64,000 nucleotides of DNA, from the NCBI RefSeq assembly GCF_000427335.1, contig NZ_ATMR01000057.1, forward strand, positions 1 to 64,000. The letters are read 5' to 3'. A model generated the notes under the pieces. The model did not search any database. It was not told where the DNA came from and worked only from the letters and a program-made list of their open reading frames with translations. The stretch is from Winogradskyella psychrotolerans RS-3 (GTDB taxonomy: Bacteria; Bacteroidota; Bacteroidia; Flavobacteriales; Flavobacteriaceae). Each line of letters starts with the position of its first letter. Positions within the stretch are counted from its first letter, which is position 1. This document shows, in pieces, positions 1 to 9,673 of the stretch. The translations under genes and the position numbers were made by a program.

Positions 1-27
1 CCTTTATTCCGTACAAGTCAAAATTGC

Positions 28-160
28 ACACAACGGTTGGGTATAAACTTAGTAAGGGTTTTGAATGCTATTAATTTAGGTTTGTAAACTACTTAGGCAA
101 ACACAAAACTATGTTTAGTTATCGCCTTTAGCCCTTATTAAGTTTATACCGTGTTGTGGT
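28..160. repeat. attC-like imperfect inverted repeat, element 1
   Basis: Arms at about 28-57 and 132-160 are inverted copies that share the core GGTATAAACTTA followed by TAAGGG, with the outer motif CACAAC at both ends and a 75-base unpaired centre. It lies directly downstream of the minus-strand gene at 166-681. Three further elements of the same design follow at 1229, 3128 and 3788, each between genes. Seen: the dyad and its shared end motifs (ACAACACGGTATA on one side, CGTTG on the other, minus strand). Inference: a cassette recombination site of integron attC type or a Bacteroidota equivalent. Canonical attC core sites are not matched exactly. Confidence 0.55.
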
Positions 161-165
161 TAGTT

Positions 166-681
166 TTAATTCACCTTGGTCATAATAACATCAGTTGGCA
201 CGCTAAATTCTGTGGGGTCTCCTTGTATTCTAATACCTCTAAGTCGCTCTACCTTCCATTCAGCGGTTATAGGACAACCTAAACAGCCTGATTGAATTGT
301 TAAACTTGCATTACCCGACATTCGTTCTCTTTCTGCGGCTCCATTTTGGCAATTGATAGAATTATCATCTAATAAGGCTCCCATTATAATTCCATCTTTA
401 GAACCACCAAAGATAACGTGACGGTAATTTGTATTTGAATTTGGGATAATGTAATTAGAAGCACAAATTATAGTCTCAACACCATTGTTAGTTTGAATAA
501 ACCAATAATCACCTTTTAAATCATTCCCATCTTCCCAAATGGTAACTCTAAAGATATCATTACCATTTTGATGTTCCCAAGTTCCTACAAAAGGTGCATT
601 ATTCGGGTCTTGTGCATATACTTGTTGTACTTTACAAGAAAAAAATAAAGTAATTAATAATATATAAAATGTTGTTTTCAT
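166..681 (-). CDS. small secreted/lipoprotein, DUF6705-like
   Basis: 171 aa. The N-terminus is a short hydrophobic signal (MKTTFYILLITLFFSCKVQ) with a lipobox-type FFSC, so cleavage and lipidation near Cys16 are likely. The mature part is short and beta-rich, with several cysteines (ICAS, NCQN, SGCLGCP). Its pattern of a GTWE-type start followed by alternating strands resembles the flavobacterial DUF6705 family, which I recall but cannot verify here. It is the last gene before inverted repeat 1, and 14 bases separate it from the upstream ORF. Function unknown. Such proteins are typical cargo of accessory cassettes in this group. Confidence 0.7.
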   Translation of the reverse strand: MKTTFYILLITLFFSCKVQQVYAQDPNNAPFVGTWEHQNGNDIFRVTIWEDGNDLKGDYWFIQTNNGVETIICASNYIIPNSNTNYRHVIFGGSKDGIIMGALLDDNSINCQNGAAERERMSGNASLTIQSGCLGCPITAEWKVERLRGIRIQGDPTEFSVPTDVIMTKVN

Positions 682-694
682 AATGTTAAATGTT

Positions 695-985
695 TTAGTT
701 ACAAGAAGTTTCTCTATGTGGTTCGTTATTTTTTAAACTTAGTTTTGAAAAGGTGTTAAAGGTAGCATCAGTTTCAAAAAGATGCGCCCCAATATTAGCC
801 TCGTCCATAAAATTTAAAAACTCTTTTAAATCGTTTTCATTCAAGGTGTCAATATTAGGTGCATTAGGGTCGGTTGCTTTTATTTTTGGATTAAATTTTG
901 GGTCAAAATACTTTTTGTAAAGAGGTTCGAAAGCATCTTTGGATGCCCAATATTTTGGATGCTTAGAAGGCGGTACATCTATCAT
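695..985 (-). CDS. hypothetical small protein, possible gene fragment
   Basis: I chose the ATG at 985 (protein starting MIDVPPSKHPKYW, 96 aa) over the in-frame ATG at 1102, because the upstream extension runs antisense-like through the neighbouring PHP-domain ORF and is a plain run of hydrophobic and Lys residues. The protein is charged, has no signal peptide and I recognise no domain. The frame is open upstream of the chosen start, so it may be the C-terminal end of a longer protein whose 5-prime part was lost at the junction near 1012. It ends 14 bases before the lipoprotein gene. Real expression is uncertain. Confidence 0.4.
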   Translation of the reverse strand: MIDVPPSKHPKYWASKDAFEPLYKKYFDPKFNPKIKATDPNAPNIDTLNENDLKEFLNFMDEANIGAHLFETDATFNTFSKLSLKNNEPHRETSCN

Positions 986-989
986 TTTC

Positions 990-1205
990 TTATATGTTAA
1001 ATAAAATAAAAGGTCTAAAAACTTTAATTTCAAGTTTTTTACATATTTCTTCAAATTGAATTTTGTCAAATAAATTATGATTAGTAATAGCAATACAATC
1101 AATTTTAAGAAGATCTACATATTCCTTAAGTGATTCTATGTCAAATTCAAAATGTCTGTCGCTTACAGATTGAACGGTGTGAATATGGAAATCAATTTTT
1201 TTCAA
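990..1205 (-). pseudogene. truncated PHP-domain protein (N-terminal fragment, TrlF/Ppl-like)
   Basis: 71 aa. It opens with the PHP metal-binding signature DFHIHT and continues through CIAITNHNLFD, the second conserved metal-site motif. This is how PHP domains start in histidinol-phosphatase-like proteins and in large PHP-ATPase proteins of the TrlF/Ppl type, which are defence-associated. After the conserved strand KLEIKVF, where such proteins continue with PGIE, the sequence changes abruptly to unrelated residues and stops. Only about 63 residues of a domain of roughly 200 remain, so it should be inactive. The break at about 1012 looks like a recombination scar. The exact parent family is inferred. 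Confidence 0.55.
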
Positions 1206-1228
1206 TTATATATGTTTTTTTAAATTAC

Positions 1229-1361
1229 CGCCAACGTGTTGGTATATGGAAAGTAGCAGATTGATATGCTGCTAATTTTTAAATTATAAAAAAGATAGCA
1301 GAAAAGACTTAAACCTTTGATTTTGCTCCTAACTGCTATTTTTTATATACCGTGTTGTAGG
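1229..1361. repeat. attC-like imperfect inverted repeat, element 2
   Basis: Arms at about 1229-1259 and 1332-1361 pair through GGTATAT and TAGCAG, with CCAAC/CTACAAC at the outer ends. The design, arm length and spacing are the same as element 1. It lies immediately downstream of the minus-strand gene at 1368-1769 and upstream of the PHP remnant. On the minus strand it begins CTACAACACGGTATAT and ends CGTTGGCGGTAATTT, the clearest match to a GTTRRRY-like core in the set. Confidence 0.55.
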
Positions 1362-1367
1362 TAGTAT

Positions 1368-1769
1368 TTATAATTCAATAATTTCCATTTTTTTCACCTT
1401 CCAACTATCTTCTTTAAACAAATATGTTTTTACTTCTATATTCTCAATAGCATAATAAAAAATAAGTTCAGCTTTTTTAGTAAAAACTTCAATTTTTTTT
1501 ATCTCAATATAATTTTTAGTTAGAATATCAGATTTTTTCTTTATTTTAATATTTAAATTCTTAACATTAATCTTTAAGCCCGCTTTAACTATATCATTCT
1601 CCACTAGAATTAAATTCTCCCTATTTTTTATTTCTAAATGAAGATAATTTTTGAAATCTGAGTATTCAATTGTTTCTGAAATTATATTGGACTTATCTGC
1701 TGAATTTATTTGCGCTTTACAAGATGTGAAACTTATAAGAATAAGAAAAACTAAAATGTTATTTTTCAT
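1368..1769 (-). CDS. small lipoprotein, possible immunity protein
   Basis: 133 aa. The N-terminus is MKNNILVFLILISFTSCKAQ, a short SPII signal with a TSC lipobox. The mature domain is Lys/Glu/Ile-rich, alternates charged and hydrophobic residues, and ends KVKKMEIIEL. I do not recognise its family. It follows the metallopeptidase lipoprotein (stop at 1776) by six bases and is therefore probably co-transcribed with it. The order, large secreted HExxH protein then small lipoprotein, is that of a toxin with its surface or periplasmic immunity protein. That role is inference from context only. Confidence 0.6.
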   Translation of the reverse strand: MKNNILVFLILISFTSCKAQINSADKSNIISETIEYSDFKNYLHLEIKNRENLILVENDIVKAGLKINVKNLNIKIKKKSDILTKNYIEIKKIEVFTKKAELIFYYAIENIEVKTYLFKEDSWKVKKMEIIEL

Positions 1770-1775
1770 AATTTT

Positions 1776-3088
1776 TTAATTACTAGTTAAAATTGTTTGA
1801 GCATTACTTCTCCACACAGTTTGACCATATACATCTTCTTCGAATAACTGACCTTCTTCCCCAGGATAATCTGTGCCATCAAGGTTATCACCATAATGAA
1901 CATATTCATGCAAAATTGTAACTCCAACTAGAAAAGCAAAGGAATTTGCTAAAACTGAGTTTGGTGTTGAGTTTTCTAGGTCATTAACTAAATCAATATC
2001 TATATAAAGAGTATCTGGATTAGATGAACTTTGAAATAAACCATAAGTATCAGAGTTACAAGTAGTACAAAAACTATCAAGCTGAACAATTTCAACTATT
2101 GGACCTTCTCCCCATTCTAAGTGTTGTTCTATCTGCGCTGTTGTTAAATCAGTATAAGCCTTAATCGCGTTTACAATTGTACTATTATCTTTAATGGTTG
2201 GCAACTGATTTTTTAAATACTCTGTTAATTTAGGATAATCTTCTTTGTACTGAGTAGATAAAGCAGGTGGATATTTAACCATAGGATAACAGGTTACTTC
2301 ATTAGTAGTGCCACAACCACGCGGATTGCTATTGCCATTACTTCCACCGCCACCACCAGAACCTCCGCTGGAACCACTTCCTGTAGTCGGAATGATATAG
2401 TTATTAATAAAAATAACCTGTACAGAATTGTGATTATGACCTTGTGGTGGTGCTACAACTACCACTTCGTCTAATTGCCCATCTCCAGGAAGATTATCAG
2501 TATTCCAACAGTCGATATCACTAAAATCTTGTAAAAGAATAAACATAAAAAAACCCGCTTGCTGTACCAATGGACTTGGAATATAACGCTTTGTCGGTAT
2601 ACCTGTTTCAACTTTATAGGCGTCAATAAAATTTCCATCGAGGTCGTTGTAATATACTATTCCATTTTTTATAACACCATCTTCATAAGTACTATTTGCG
2701 TAATAGGTTTCCAAAACAGAAACCATTATACCATTAACCTCTATAAATATTGCTTTGGTAGAATAGTTTCCTTCTCTATTTATATCTGTCTCTACTTCGG
2801 TCATTAATGCGTCGGTGTTTTCTAATTCGTTTTGTGTTACAGTTTCCCATTGTGGTGTAACTAAGAACTCTTGCTCATTAGTTCTATTCTAAAAACCAGA
2901 TTGTGTTTTTGTATTATTGAAATTTAAAAAGATTTGCTTGGCTTTATCTACCGAAACAGTCTTAAGACTTAATTTTTCTAGAGATACTGGTGAAATCTCA
3001 TCATCTTCTTTTTGACAGTTGATTAGAATTAAAGAAGCTACTATAAGTAGTGATATAATTTTTAAAATGCTTTTAATTTTTTGTTCAT
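1776..3088 (-). pseudogene. lipoprotein metallopeptidase (HExxH), possible polymorphic toxin; reading frame broken
   Basis: About 437 codons when joined. The ATG at 3088 gives MNKK and then runs out of frame. Adding one A to the six-A run at 3077-3082 restores an SPII signal ending LILINC. A second lesion, an in-frame TAG at 2889-2891, separates that N-terminus from an open 342-aa stretch. The body has a conserved N-terminal domain with DINREGNYSTKAIFIEVNG, a LDEVVVVAP motif, a Gly/Ser linker and a C-terminal zinc-protease signature HEYVHYGD followed by Glu/Asp residues. Conserved head, linker and variable enzymatic tail is the architecture of polymorphic toxins. The frameshift may be a sequence error; the TAG is harder to explain that way. 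Confidence 0.65.
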
Positions 3089-3127
3089 GATTTCCATTGT
3101 TTAAATTTAGTAATTATTTTTCAAAGT

Positions 3128-3275
3128 GGTAGCGATATTGCCTACGGTTTTGTGTATGGTTAGTTGCGTGTTTAAGCAACTAATTTAGTAAACAAAAACG
3201 AACGCGAGAAAATTCCGAAGGAATTTTCCAAATAAGCACTTGCCAAAGCAATTAATTATACACGGTGTTGTAAAA
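3128..3275. repeat. attC-like imperfect inverted repeat, element 3
   Basis: Outer arms at about 3136-3165 and 3250-3275 pair through TTGTGTATGG against TATACACGGTGTTGTAA. A separate perfect hairpin, AAAATTCC GAA GGAATTTT, lies inside at 3210-3228. It sits downstream of the minus-strand gene at 3291-3767 and upstream of the metallopeptidase gene. The minus-strand start ACAACACCGTGTATA matches elements 1 and 2. Confidence 0.5.
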
Positions 3276-3290
3276 CGTTTTTTATTCAAT

Positions 3291-3767
3291 TCAATTTTCC
3301 AATATTATAGTTTCATCGTACGTTTTCATATTCAAAAGTCCTATTGTTCCACAATTCGGTTGAGTATATTTAGTTGTTCTTGGAATTCCAAATTTATCTT
3401 TCTCCCAACTCGTGTTGAATTTAAATTTCAAAGTGTCTAATTTCACATCGATGATTTTTGATTGGTGATTTACGATTTCCCATTCGTAATTTTCATTTTT
3501 CCAACAAATTCCGATTTCGTCTCCAATAAGAGGAATTCCGCTTTTGTCAATTTTTATATATTCCGTTTTTGGAACTGAATTGTGTTCTCCATTTATAAAA
3601 TATCTCATTTTTCCTTGCGTAATGATAGTCACACATTGTTTTTTGTCAGCAGAGTAAATTTTAAAATTCGTTCTATTTGTATGGTCTCCAAATGCAATGA
3701 GAAAAACAGTTATTCCAACTACGAACATAACTACTGCTACTAAAATTATTTTCAATATAAATTTCAA
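3291..3767 (-). CDS. hypothetical single-pass membrane protein
   Basis: 158 aa. Residues about 5-28 form one transmembrane segment or an uncleaved signal, followed by a polar beta-rich domain with a single CW motif (GICWKNENYEW). I recognise no family. It has its own pair of flanking attC-like elements (3128-3275 downstream, 3788-3872 upstream), so it forms a one-gene cassette. It starts about 20 bases after the upstream element ends. Confidence 0.55.
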   Translation of the reverse strand: MKFILKIILVAVVMFVVGITVFLIAFGDHTNRTNFKIYSADKKQCVTIITQGKMRYFINGEHNSVPKTEYIKIDKSGIPLIGDEIGICWKNENYEWEIVNHQSKIIDVKLDTLKFKFNTSWEKDKFGIPRTTKYTQPNCGTIGLLNMKTYDETIILEN

Positions 3768-3787
3768 ATTTGAGGTTTTTCGTAAAT

Positions 3788-3872
3788 GTTTTACAACGTG
3801 TTATATCAACTCAATTCCATTTCACATCCCTTTATGCGTTACGGATAAGATATGGTTTAACACGCTATTATA
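3788..3872. repeat. attC-like imperfect inverted repeat, element 4 (shorter)
   Basis: Arms at about 3790-3807 and 3847-3870 pair through GATATAACAC against GTGTTAAACCATATC. The spacer is shorter than in elements 1-3, and only one outer motif (CGTTG, minus strand) is well conserved. It marks the upstream end of the minus-strand accessory genes. Confidence 0.4.
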
Positions 3873-4113
3873 AGTTTATAAAGTTACAACATCCTTTCGA
3901 TTTTTATATACGTAACTTTACGTAGTGTTTTGATAGTTAGTGATTTGTAACCAGGTTCGTATTTATTAGAATCACGTCATAAGTTTAAAAGGGAGTGTTG
4001 CAGCGTTTTTATACCTTTAAACGTTTCAAGATGTCCTTAAAGCGCGTTACATCATTTAAACTTCTGTTAAATAAAAAAATAAGTTGTTCAATTTTTGTAA
4101 CTTCGCAACTCAT
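3873..4113. other. non-coding boundary between cassette region and copper block
   Basis: Together with element 4 this is a gene-free stretch of about 340 bases between divergent genes. I see no ORF, tRNA or strong hairpin. Close to the first copper gene the sequence TAACTTCG at 4098-4105 resembles the flavobacterial -7 box TAnnTTTG. It would give a very short leader before the ATG at 4114, so it is only a weak promoter candidate. Confidence 0.4.
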
Positions 4114-4527
4114 ATGAAAGAAGTCTCTCATAAAATAATGTCTTTAGTGATGGCGTTTGTAGTTTTATTTTCTACACTATCGTTCACAATCAATATGCAT
4201 TATTGTGGAGACACTTTAGTAGAATCAGCTGTCTTTACCAAAGCCAAAGGCTGTGGTATGGAAATGGCAAAGCCTTCAACGGAAGGTTGTACAATTACCA
4301 AAAAGGATTGTTGTAAAAACGAACAATCCGTAGTTGATGGTCAAGATGAACTCCAATTGGCATTCGATAAAATTTCTATAGAACAGCAGGTTTTTATAGC
4401 ATCATTTGTGTATACGTATATCAATCTTTTCGAAAGTTTAGATGACAATACATCGTCTTATGAAGACTATAAACCGCCACTCGTCCGCAAGCAACTCTTC
4501 AAGCTCGACGAGACGTATTTAATTTGA
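4114..4527 (+). CDS. HYC_CC_PP-type metal-associated protein
   Basis: 137 aa from the ATG at 4114; the open frame can be extended upstream to a TTG at 4084, but the signal peptide begins at MKEVSHKIMSLVM. After the signal come the diagnostic landmarks of the Bacteroidota HYC_CC_PP family: MHYCG, then DCCKN, then YKPPL near the C-terminus. These proteins are exported and commonly lie just before CusA/CzcA-type efflux genes. Cysteine and histidine content suggests metal binding in the periplasm, with no proven reaction. It is the first gene of the copper block, 107 bases ahead of the CusA gene. Confidence 0.8.
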   Translation: MKEVSHKIMSLVMAFVVLFSTLSFTINMHYCGDTLVESAVFTKAKGCGMEMAKPSTEGCTITKKDCCKNEQSVVDGQDELQLAFDKISIEQQVFIASFVYTYINLFESLDDNTSSYEDYKPPLVRKQLFKLDETYLI

Positions 4528-4634
4528 TTTTAAAACAATAGACTGTATTATCCGGTGATGTAATTCATTAGGATGATTTTCTGTATGCGGTGTTTTCCTA
4601 ATACCTATATCTAATTGTTTAAATATCAAACGTC

Positions 4635-7600
4635 ATGCTAAATAAGAGCATCAAATTCTTAATAGAGAATAAACTCGTACCCGTTTTATTGCTCGTCCTT
4701 TTTGTAGGATGGGGAACCGTAAATGCACCTTTTGATTGGGATACTGGCTTTTTGCCAAGTGATTCTGTCGCTGTAGATGCTATTCCAGATATTGGCGAAA
4801 ATCAACAAATCGTTTTCACCAAATGGGATGGTCGTTCCCCACAAGATATAGAAGACCAAATTACCTATCCATTAACCACGTCTTTACTCGGTATTCCTGG
4901 CGTAAAAACCATTCGTAGTTCGTCTATGTTTGGCTTTTCAAGCATCTATATCATTTTTGAAGAAGATATTGAATTCTATTGGTCGCGTAGCCGAATTTTA
5001 GAAAAACTGAATTCATTACCAAGTGGCTTATTACCGCAAGATGTTAATCCTGCTTTAGGACCAGACGCCACAGGTTTAGGACAAATATATTGGTACACCC
5101 TTGAAGGACGCGATGAAAACGGAAACGTTACTGGTGGTTGGGATTTGCACGAACTGCGAAGCATTCAAGATTACTACGTAAAATATGCGTTATCGTCTGC
5201 AAGTGGTGTTTCTGAAGTCGCTTCTATTGGTGGTTATGTGCAGGAATATCAAATTGATGTGAATCCGGAATTGATGCGTCAATACAACATCGGTTTAAGC
5301 CAAGTTGTAAAAGCGGTCAAAGAAAGTAATCAAGATATAGGAGCACAGACTTTAGAGATTAATCAGGCGGAATATTTAGTTCGTGGATTGGGTTATGTAA
5401 AGTCGGTAGACGATATTGAAAACGCTGTTGTGACTTCCGAAGATTACACCTCTATTAAAATTAAAGATATAGCAAACGTTTCATTAGGTCCTGCAGCACG
5501 ACGTGGTATTCTAGACAAAGAAGGAGCTGAAGTTGTTGGTGGAGTTGTCGTAGCACGTTATGGGGCGAATCCGATGGAAGTGATTACCAATGTTAAAGAA
5601 AAATAGCAGAACTTAAAGGAGGTTTGCCAAGCAAAGTTTTGGCAGACGGCCGTACCTCTCAATTAACAGTCGTGCCTTTTTACGATCGTACCGAGCTTAT
5701 TGTAGAAACATTAGACACCTTAAATGAAGCTTTAACCCTCGAAATATTAATTACAATTTTAGTCATCATTGTGATGGTCTTTAATCTGCGTGCTTCCATT
5801 TTAATTTCCGGATTATTACCTGTGGCTGTTTTAATGGTTTTTGTGGCCATGAAATTATTTGATGTGGATGCCAATATCGTGGCACTTTCTGGTATTGCGA
5901 TTGCCATAGGAACGATGGTAGATGTCGGAGTGATTCTGGCTGAGAATATGATTCGGCACCTCGATGATAAAAAATTGCGACTGCGAGATGATGGTTCAGA
6001 ATACACCATAAACGAAGTTGTTTACAACGCCACTTCAGAAGTTTCTGGTGCCATTTTAACAGCCGTATTAACCACAATTATCAGTTTTGTGCCTGTCTTT
6101 ACTATGATCGGTGCCGAAGGAAAATTGTTTAGACCTTTAGCCTTTACTAAAACAATGGCGTTAACGGCTTCCTTAGTGATTGCCTTATTTTTAATTCCAC
6201 CTTTCGCAGCCTATTTATTTAGAAAAACGACGCTTAAAACATCATTTAGACATATCTTAAATGGTGTCTTAATTGTGGCTGGACTTGCTATCGTCATAAG
6301 CGGTTATTGGTTAGGCATTGTTCTGATGGCGTTTGGAGTCACAGGATTACTAACGCTATTAGGAAAATTAGATACGAAAAAAGGGAATCTCATTAACATC
6401 ATCATGTCTTCAGCAGCTATTGTATTTCTTCTTGCCGACTATTGGAGGCCTTTAGGTTTTGATCGTAGCATCCTTATCAACTTGGTTTTCGTGGCCATTA
6501 TCTGCTTCGGAATATTAGGAATATTCTCTGTGTTAAGACGTTTTTATGGTCAAATTTTAGCATGGGCTTTAGCGAATAAATTGTTGTTTTTATTAATTCC
6601 GACACTCGTATTGGTTTCTGGAGTGTGGATTATGAATAACACTGGAAAAGAATTTATGCCATCCTTAAACGAAGGTTCTTTTCTGCTGATGCCAACTTCA
6701 TTACCACATTCTGGCGTGGAAGAAAACAAGCGTGTGCTACAGCAATTAGATATGGCTGTAGCGACGATTCCAGAGATTGAAACCGTTGTCGGAAAAGCTG
6801 GTAGAACAGAATCTGCTTTAGATCCGGCACCTTTATCCATGTACGAAAATATGATTCAGTATAAATCTGAATACATGCGAAATGCAGAAGGGAAACGACA
6901 ACGTTATAAAGTTAATGACGATGGGTTGTTTGAATTGAAAGATGGACGACTGTTTTATAATAAAAATTTAGCTGTCAGTTCGAGCGCAGTCGAGAACAAA
7001 GCGGAAAACATTTCAACGGCACTTAGTGTGGCAAGCAATCATCTCATAGAAGATGCTGATGGTGAATACTATCGTAACTGGCGACCAGAAATTAACAGTC
7101 CAGATGATATTTGGAATGAAATCGTAAAAGTCACCAAATTACCAGGAGTGACGTCGGCGCCAAAATTACAACCTATTGAAACCCGATTGGTAATGCTACA
7201 AACAGGAATGCGTGCCCCAATGGGAATTAAAGTGAAGGGGCAAGATTTAAAACAAATTGAAGCGTTCGGATTGCAATTAGAAACACTTTTAAAGCAAGCT
7301 GAGGGTGTTAAAGTTGAAGCCGTTTTTGCTGACAGAATTGTAGGGAAACCGTATTTACTCATCGATATTGATAGAGAAAAAATAGCGCGTTATGGAATTT
7401 CTATTGAAGATGTTCAAAGTGTGTTAAAAGTTGCTATTGGCGGCATGGCATTAACGCAAACGGTAGAAGGGAGAGAGCGTTACGGAGTTCGTGTGCGTTA
7501 TCCAAGAGAGTTGCGTGGCAATCCAGAAGATATAAAAGATATTTACATTCCCGTTGAGAAAGGTAGCCCTGTACCCTTAAGTGAATTGGCGACGATTCGT

Positions 7601-8410
7601 TATGAGCAAGGTCCGCAAGTGATAAAAAGTGAAGATACCTTTTTAGTCGGTTATGTTCTGTTCGATAAAATAGACGGATTTGCAGAAGTTGATGTTGTAG
7701 AAAATGCACAAGCCTTGTTTCAAGAGAACATAGATTCTGGTGAATTAATAGTTCCAAAAGGGATCAGTTATAAATTCACAGGTACCTATGAGAACCAATT
7801 ACGCGCAGAAAAAACATTGGCTGTTGTGGTGCCATTGGCATTAGCCATTATTTTTATAATTCTCTATTTTCAGTTTAAATCGATAAGCACATCGTTAATG
7901 GTGTTTACAGGAATCACGGTGGCTTTCGCAGGTGGTTTTATTATGATTTGGTTGTATGGACAAGATTGGTTTTTCAATTTTAGTCTCTTTGGTGAGAATA
8001 TGCGAGATCTTTTCAACATGAAAACCATCAACTTAAGTGTGGCAGTTTGGGTTGGATTTATAGCACTATTTGGAATTGCTACGGATGATGGTGTGGTGAT
8101 GGCAACTTACTTAACTCAAACCTTTGATCGTGAAAAACCTTCTGATAAAATGAGCATTAGAGCTTCCGCTTTACAAGCTGCTGAAAAACGAATTCGTCCA
8201 TGTTTAATGACCACCGTGACTACCATTTTGGCTTTGCTTCCGGTATTAACGTCCACAGGAAAAGGGAGTGATATTATGATTCCGATGGCCATCCCAATTT
8301 TTGGAGGTATGGTGATTGATATTACATCTTACTTTATTGTGCCTGTTTTATATAGTTGGAGAGAAGAGTTTCGATTAAAAAGATTAGAGAAAAAAGAGAA
8401 TAGAATATAG
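4635..8410 (+). CDS. cusA: CusA/CzcA-family heavy-metal RND efflux permease (frameshifted as read)
   Basis: About 1258 aa after joining two frames. The first frame (to 5606) holds the N-terminal TM helix and porter subdomain. The second carries DRTELIVETLDTLNEALTLEI, the TM bundle with GIAIAIGTMVDVGVILAEN, the second porter half, and the C-terminal FGIATDDGVVMATYL segment. Both copies of the RND intramembrane acidic motif are present. The break is in a five-A run (5599-5603); a sixth A gives KEKIAELKGG and continuous homology. Proton-driven export of Cu(I)/Ag(I) from periplasm or cytosol is the family role. TolC (8429) and the adaptor (17009) of the same block should be its partners. Confidence 0.85.
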
Positions 8411-8428
8411 ACTTTAAAAGAAACACTA

Positions 8429-9670
8429 ATGAGAAACTACAATTATCATATCATACTCAGAACAGTTTTTGTTCTTGGCTCTTTACTCTTTGCTCTTCCA
8501 GCTCAAAGTCAAGAACTAGAAACCTATATAAACGAGGCTTTAGAAAACAATCCTGAAATTCAAAAATTCGAGGTGCAGTATAGCATTGCTTCAGAGAAAG
8601 TGAATGAAGTTAATACGCTTCCAAATACTGATTTTAGCGCAGGCTATTTTGTAAGTGAGCCAGAAACACGCACAGGTGCACAACGTTTTAAAATTTCAGC
8701 AAAACAAATGCTGCCTTGGTTTGGTACGATTACGTCTCGCGAAAATTATGTAAGTGCATTAGCAGATGCTAAATATGAAGACATCGTAATCGCTAAACGA
8801 AAATTAATGACGTCAGTGTCACAATCGTATTATAATTTGTATGAAAATAGCGCAAAGCAAAAGGTGTTAGAGGAAAATATAAAACTGCTTGAAACATACG
8901 AAACACTAGCTTTAACTTCCGTTGAAGTTGGTAAAGCATCAGCCGTAGATGTATTACGATTGCAAATGCGACAGAATGAAATGGAACAATTATTAGCGGT
9001 TTTACGTCAACAATTCTACGCAGATCAGACTACTTTTAATAAGCTCTTAAACCGTGATAAATCAATTGAAATTAAAGTAAGCGATTCATTACTCATGCCT
9101 TCCGAAGATATCGAAGTTATTACTGAAGATTTAGCATTACATCCAGAATTACTAAAATATGATAAGTTATATGAGTCAGTGGCACAATCTGAATTATTAA
9201 ATCAGAAAGAAAGCAGTCCAATGATTGGTTTTGGGTTAGATTATATCGCTATTACAGAAATGCCAAATATGGATTTTAGTGATAACGGAAAGGATATCGT
9301 AATGCCAATGGTTTCTTTATCTATTCCAATATTTAATAAAAAATATAAATCGCAGACCAAGCAAAACCAATTGCAACAACAAGAAATTGAGTTTCAAAAA
9401 TTAGAACGTTATAATATTTTAGAAACGCTTTTAGATAAAGCTATAAACGATAGAATTTCATCTAGAATCTCTTATGATACTCAAACTAAAAATTTAAAGC
9501 AAGCAAAGGACGCGGAATCAATTTTAGTAAAAAGTTATGAAACAGGAACTATTGATTTTAATGATGTATTAGATATTCAGGAATTACAGTTGAAGTTTCA
9601 AATGAATCAAATAGAGTCGATTAAAAACTATTATGTACAGTCGACCATTATTAATTATTTAAGCAACTAA
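8429..9670 (+). CDS. cusC: TolC-family outer membrane efflux protein (CusC-like)
   Basis: 413 aa with a signal peptide ending at about LPAQSQE. The body has two similar long alpha-helical repeats of the OEP family, including LETYINEALENNPEIQKFEVQY at the N-terminus and the heptad-rich LLDKAINDRISSRISYDTQTKNLKQ region. It forms the outer-membrane channel for the RND pump. The start is 18 bases after cusA, and the multicopper oxidase begins 3 bases after its stop, so this is a tight operon. Confidence 0.85.
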   Translation: MRNYNYHIILRTVFVLGSLLFALPAQSQELETYINEALENNPEIQKFEVQYSIASEKVNEVNTLPNTDFSAGYFVSEPETRTGAQRFKISAKQMLPWFGTITSRENYVSALADAKYEDIVIAKRKLMTSVSQSYYNLYENSAKQKVLEENIKLLETYETLALTSVEVGKASAVDVLRLQMRQNEMEQLLAVLRQQFYADQTTFNKLLNRDKSIEIKVSDSLLMPSEDIEVITEDLALHPELLKYDKLYESVAQSELLNQKESSPMIGFGLDYIAITEMPNMDFSDNGKDIVMPMVSLSIPIFNKKYKSQTKQNQLQQQEIEFQKLERYNILETLLDKAINDRISSRISYDTQTKNLKQAKDAESILVKSYETGTIDFNDVLDIQELQLKFQMNQIESIKNYYVQSTIINYLSN

Positions 9671-9673
9671 AAC

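Noticed and set aside
2559..2807. 82-aa plus-strand ORF antisense to the metallopeptidase
   Set aside because: Cys/Tyr/Ile-rich shadow frame with no start signal; the minus-strand frame carries the HExxH domain.
3240..3440. 66-aa plus-strand ORF
   Set aside because: It starts inside inverted repeat 3 and runs antisense to the 158-aa gene; no features.
1..3872. Insertion sequence with terminal inverted repeats
   Set aside because: The inverted repeats are each local hairpin-type elements between genes, and no transposase is encoded.
3900..4060. tRNA gene as an integration site for the copper block
   Set aside because: No cloverleaf can be drawn; there is a GGTTCG-like stretch but no matching stems.
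4635..5606. Independent short CusA-like protein
   Set aside because: It continues into the next frame after one added A; an N-terminal porter half alone would not work.
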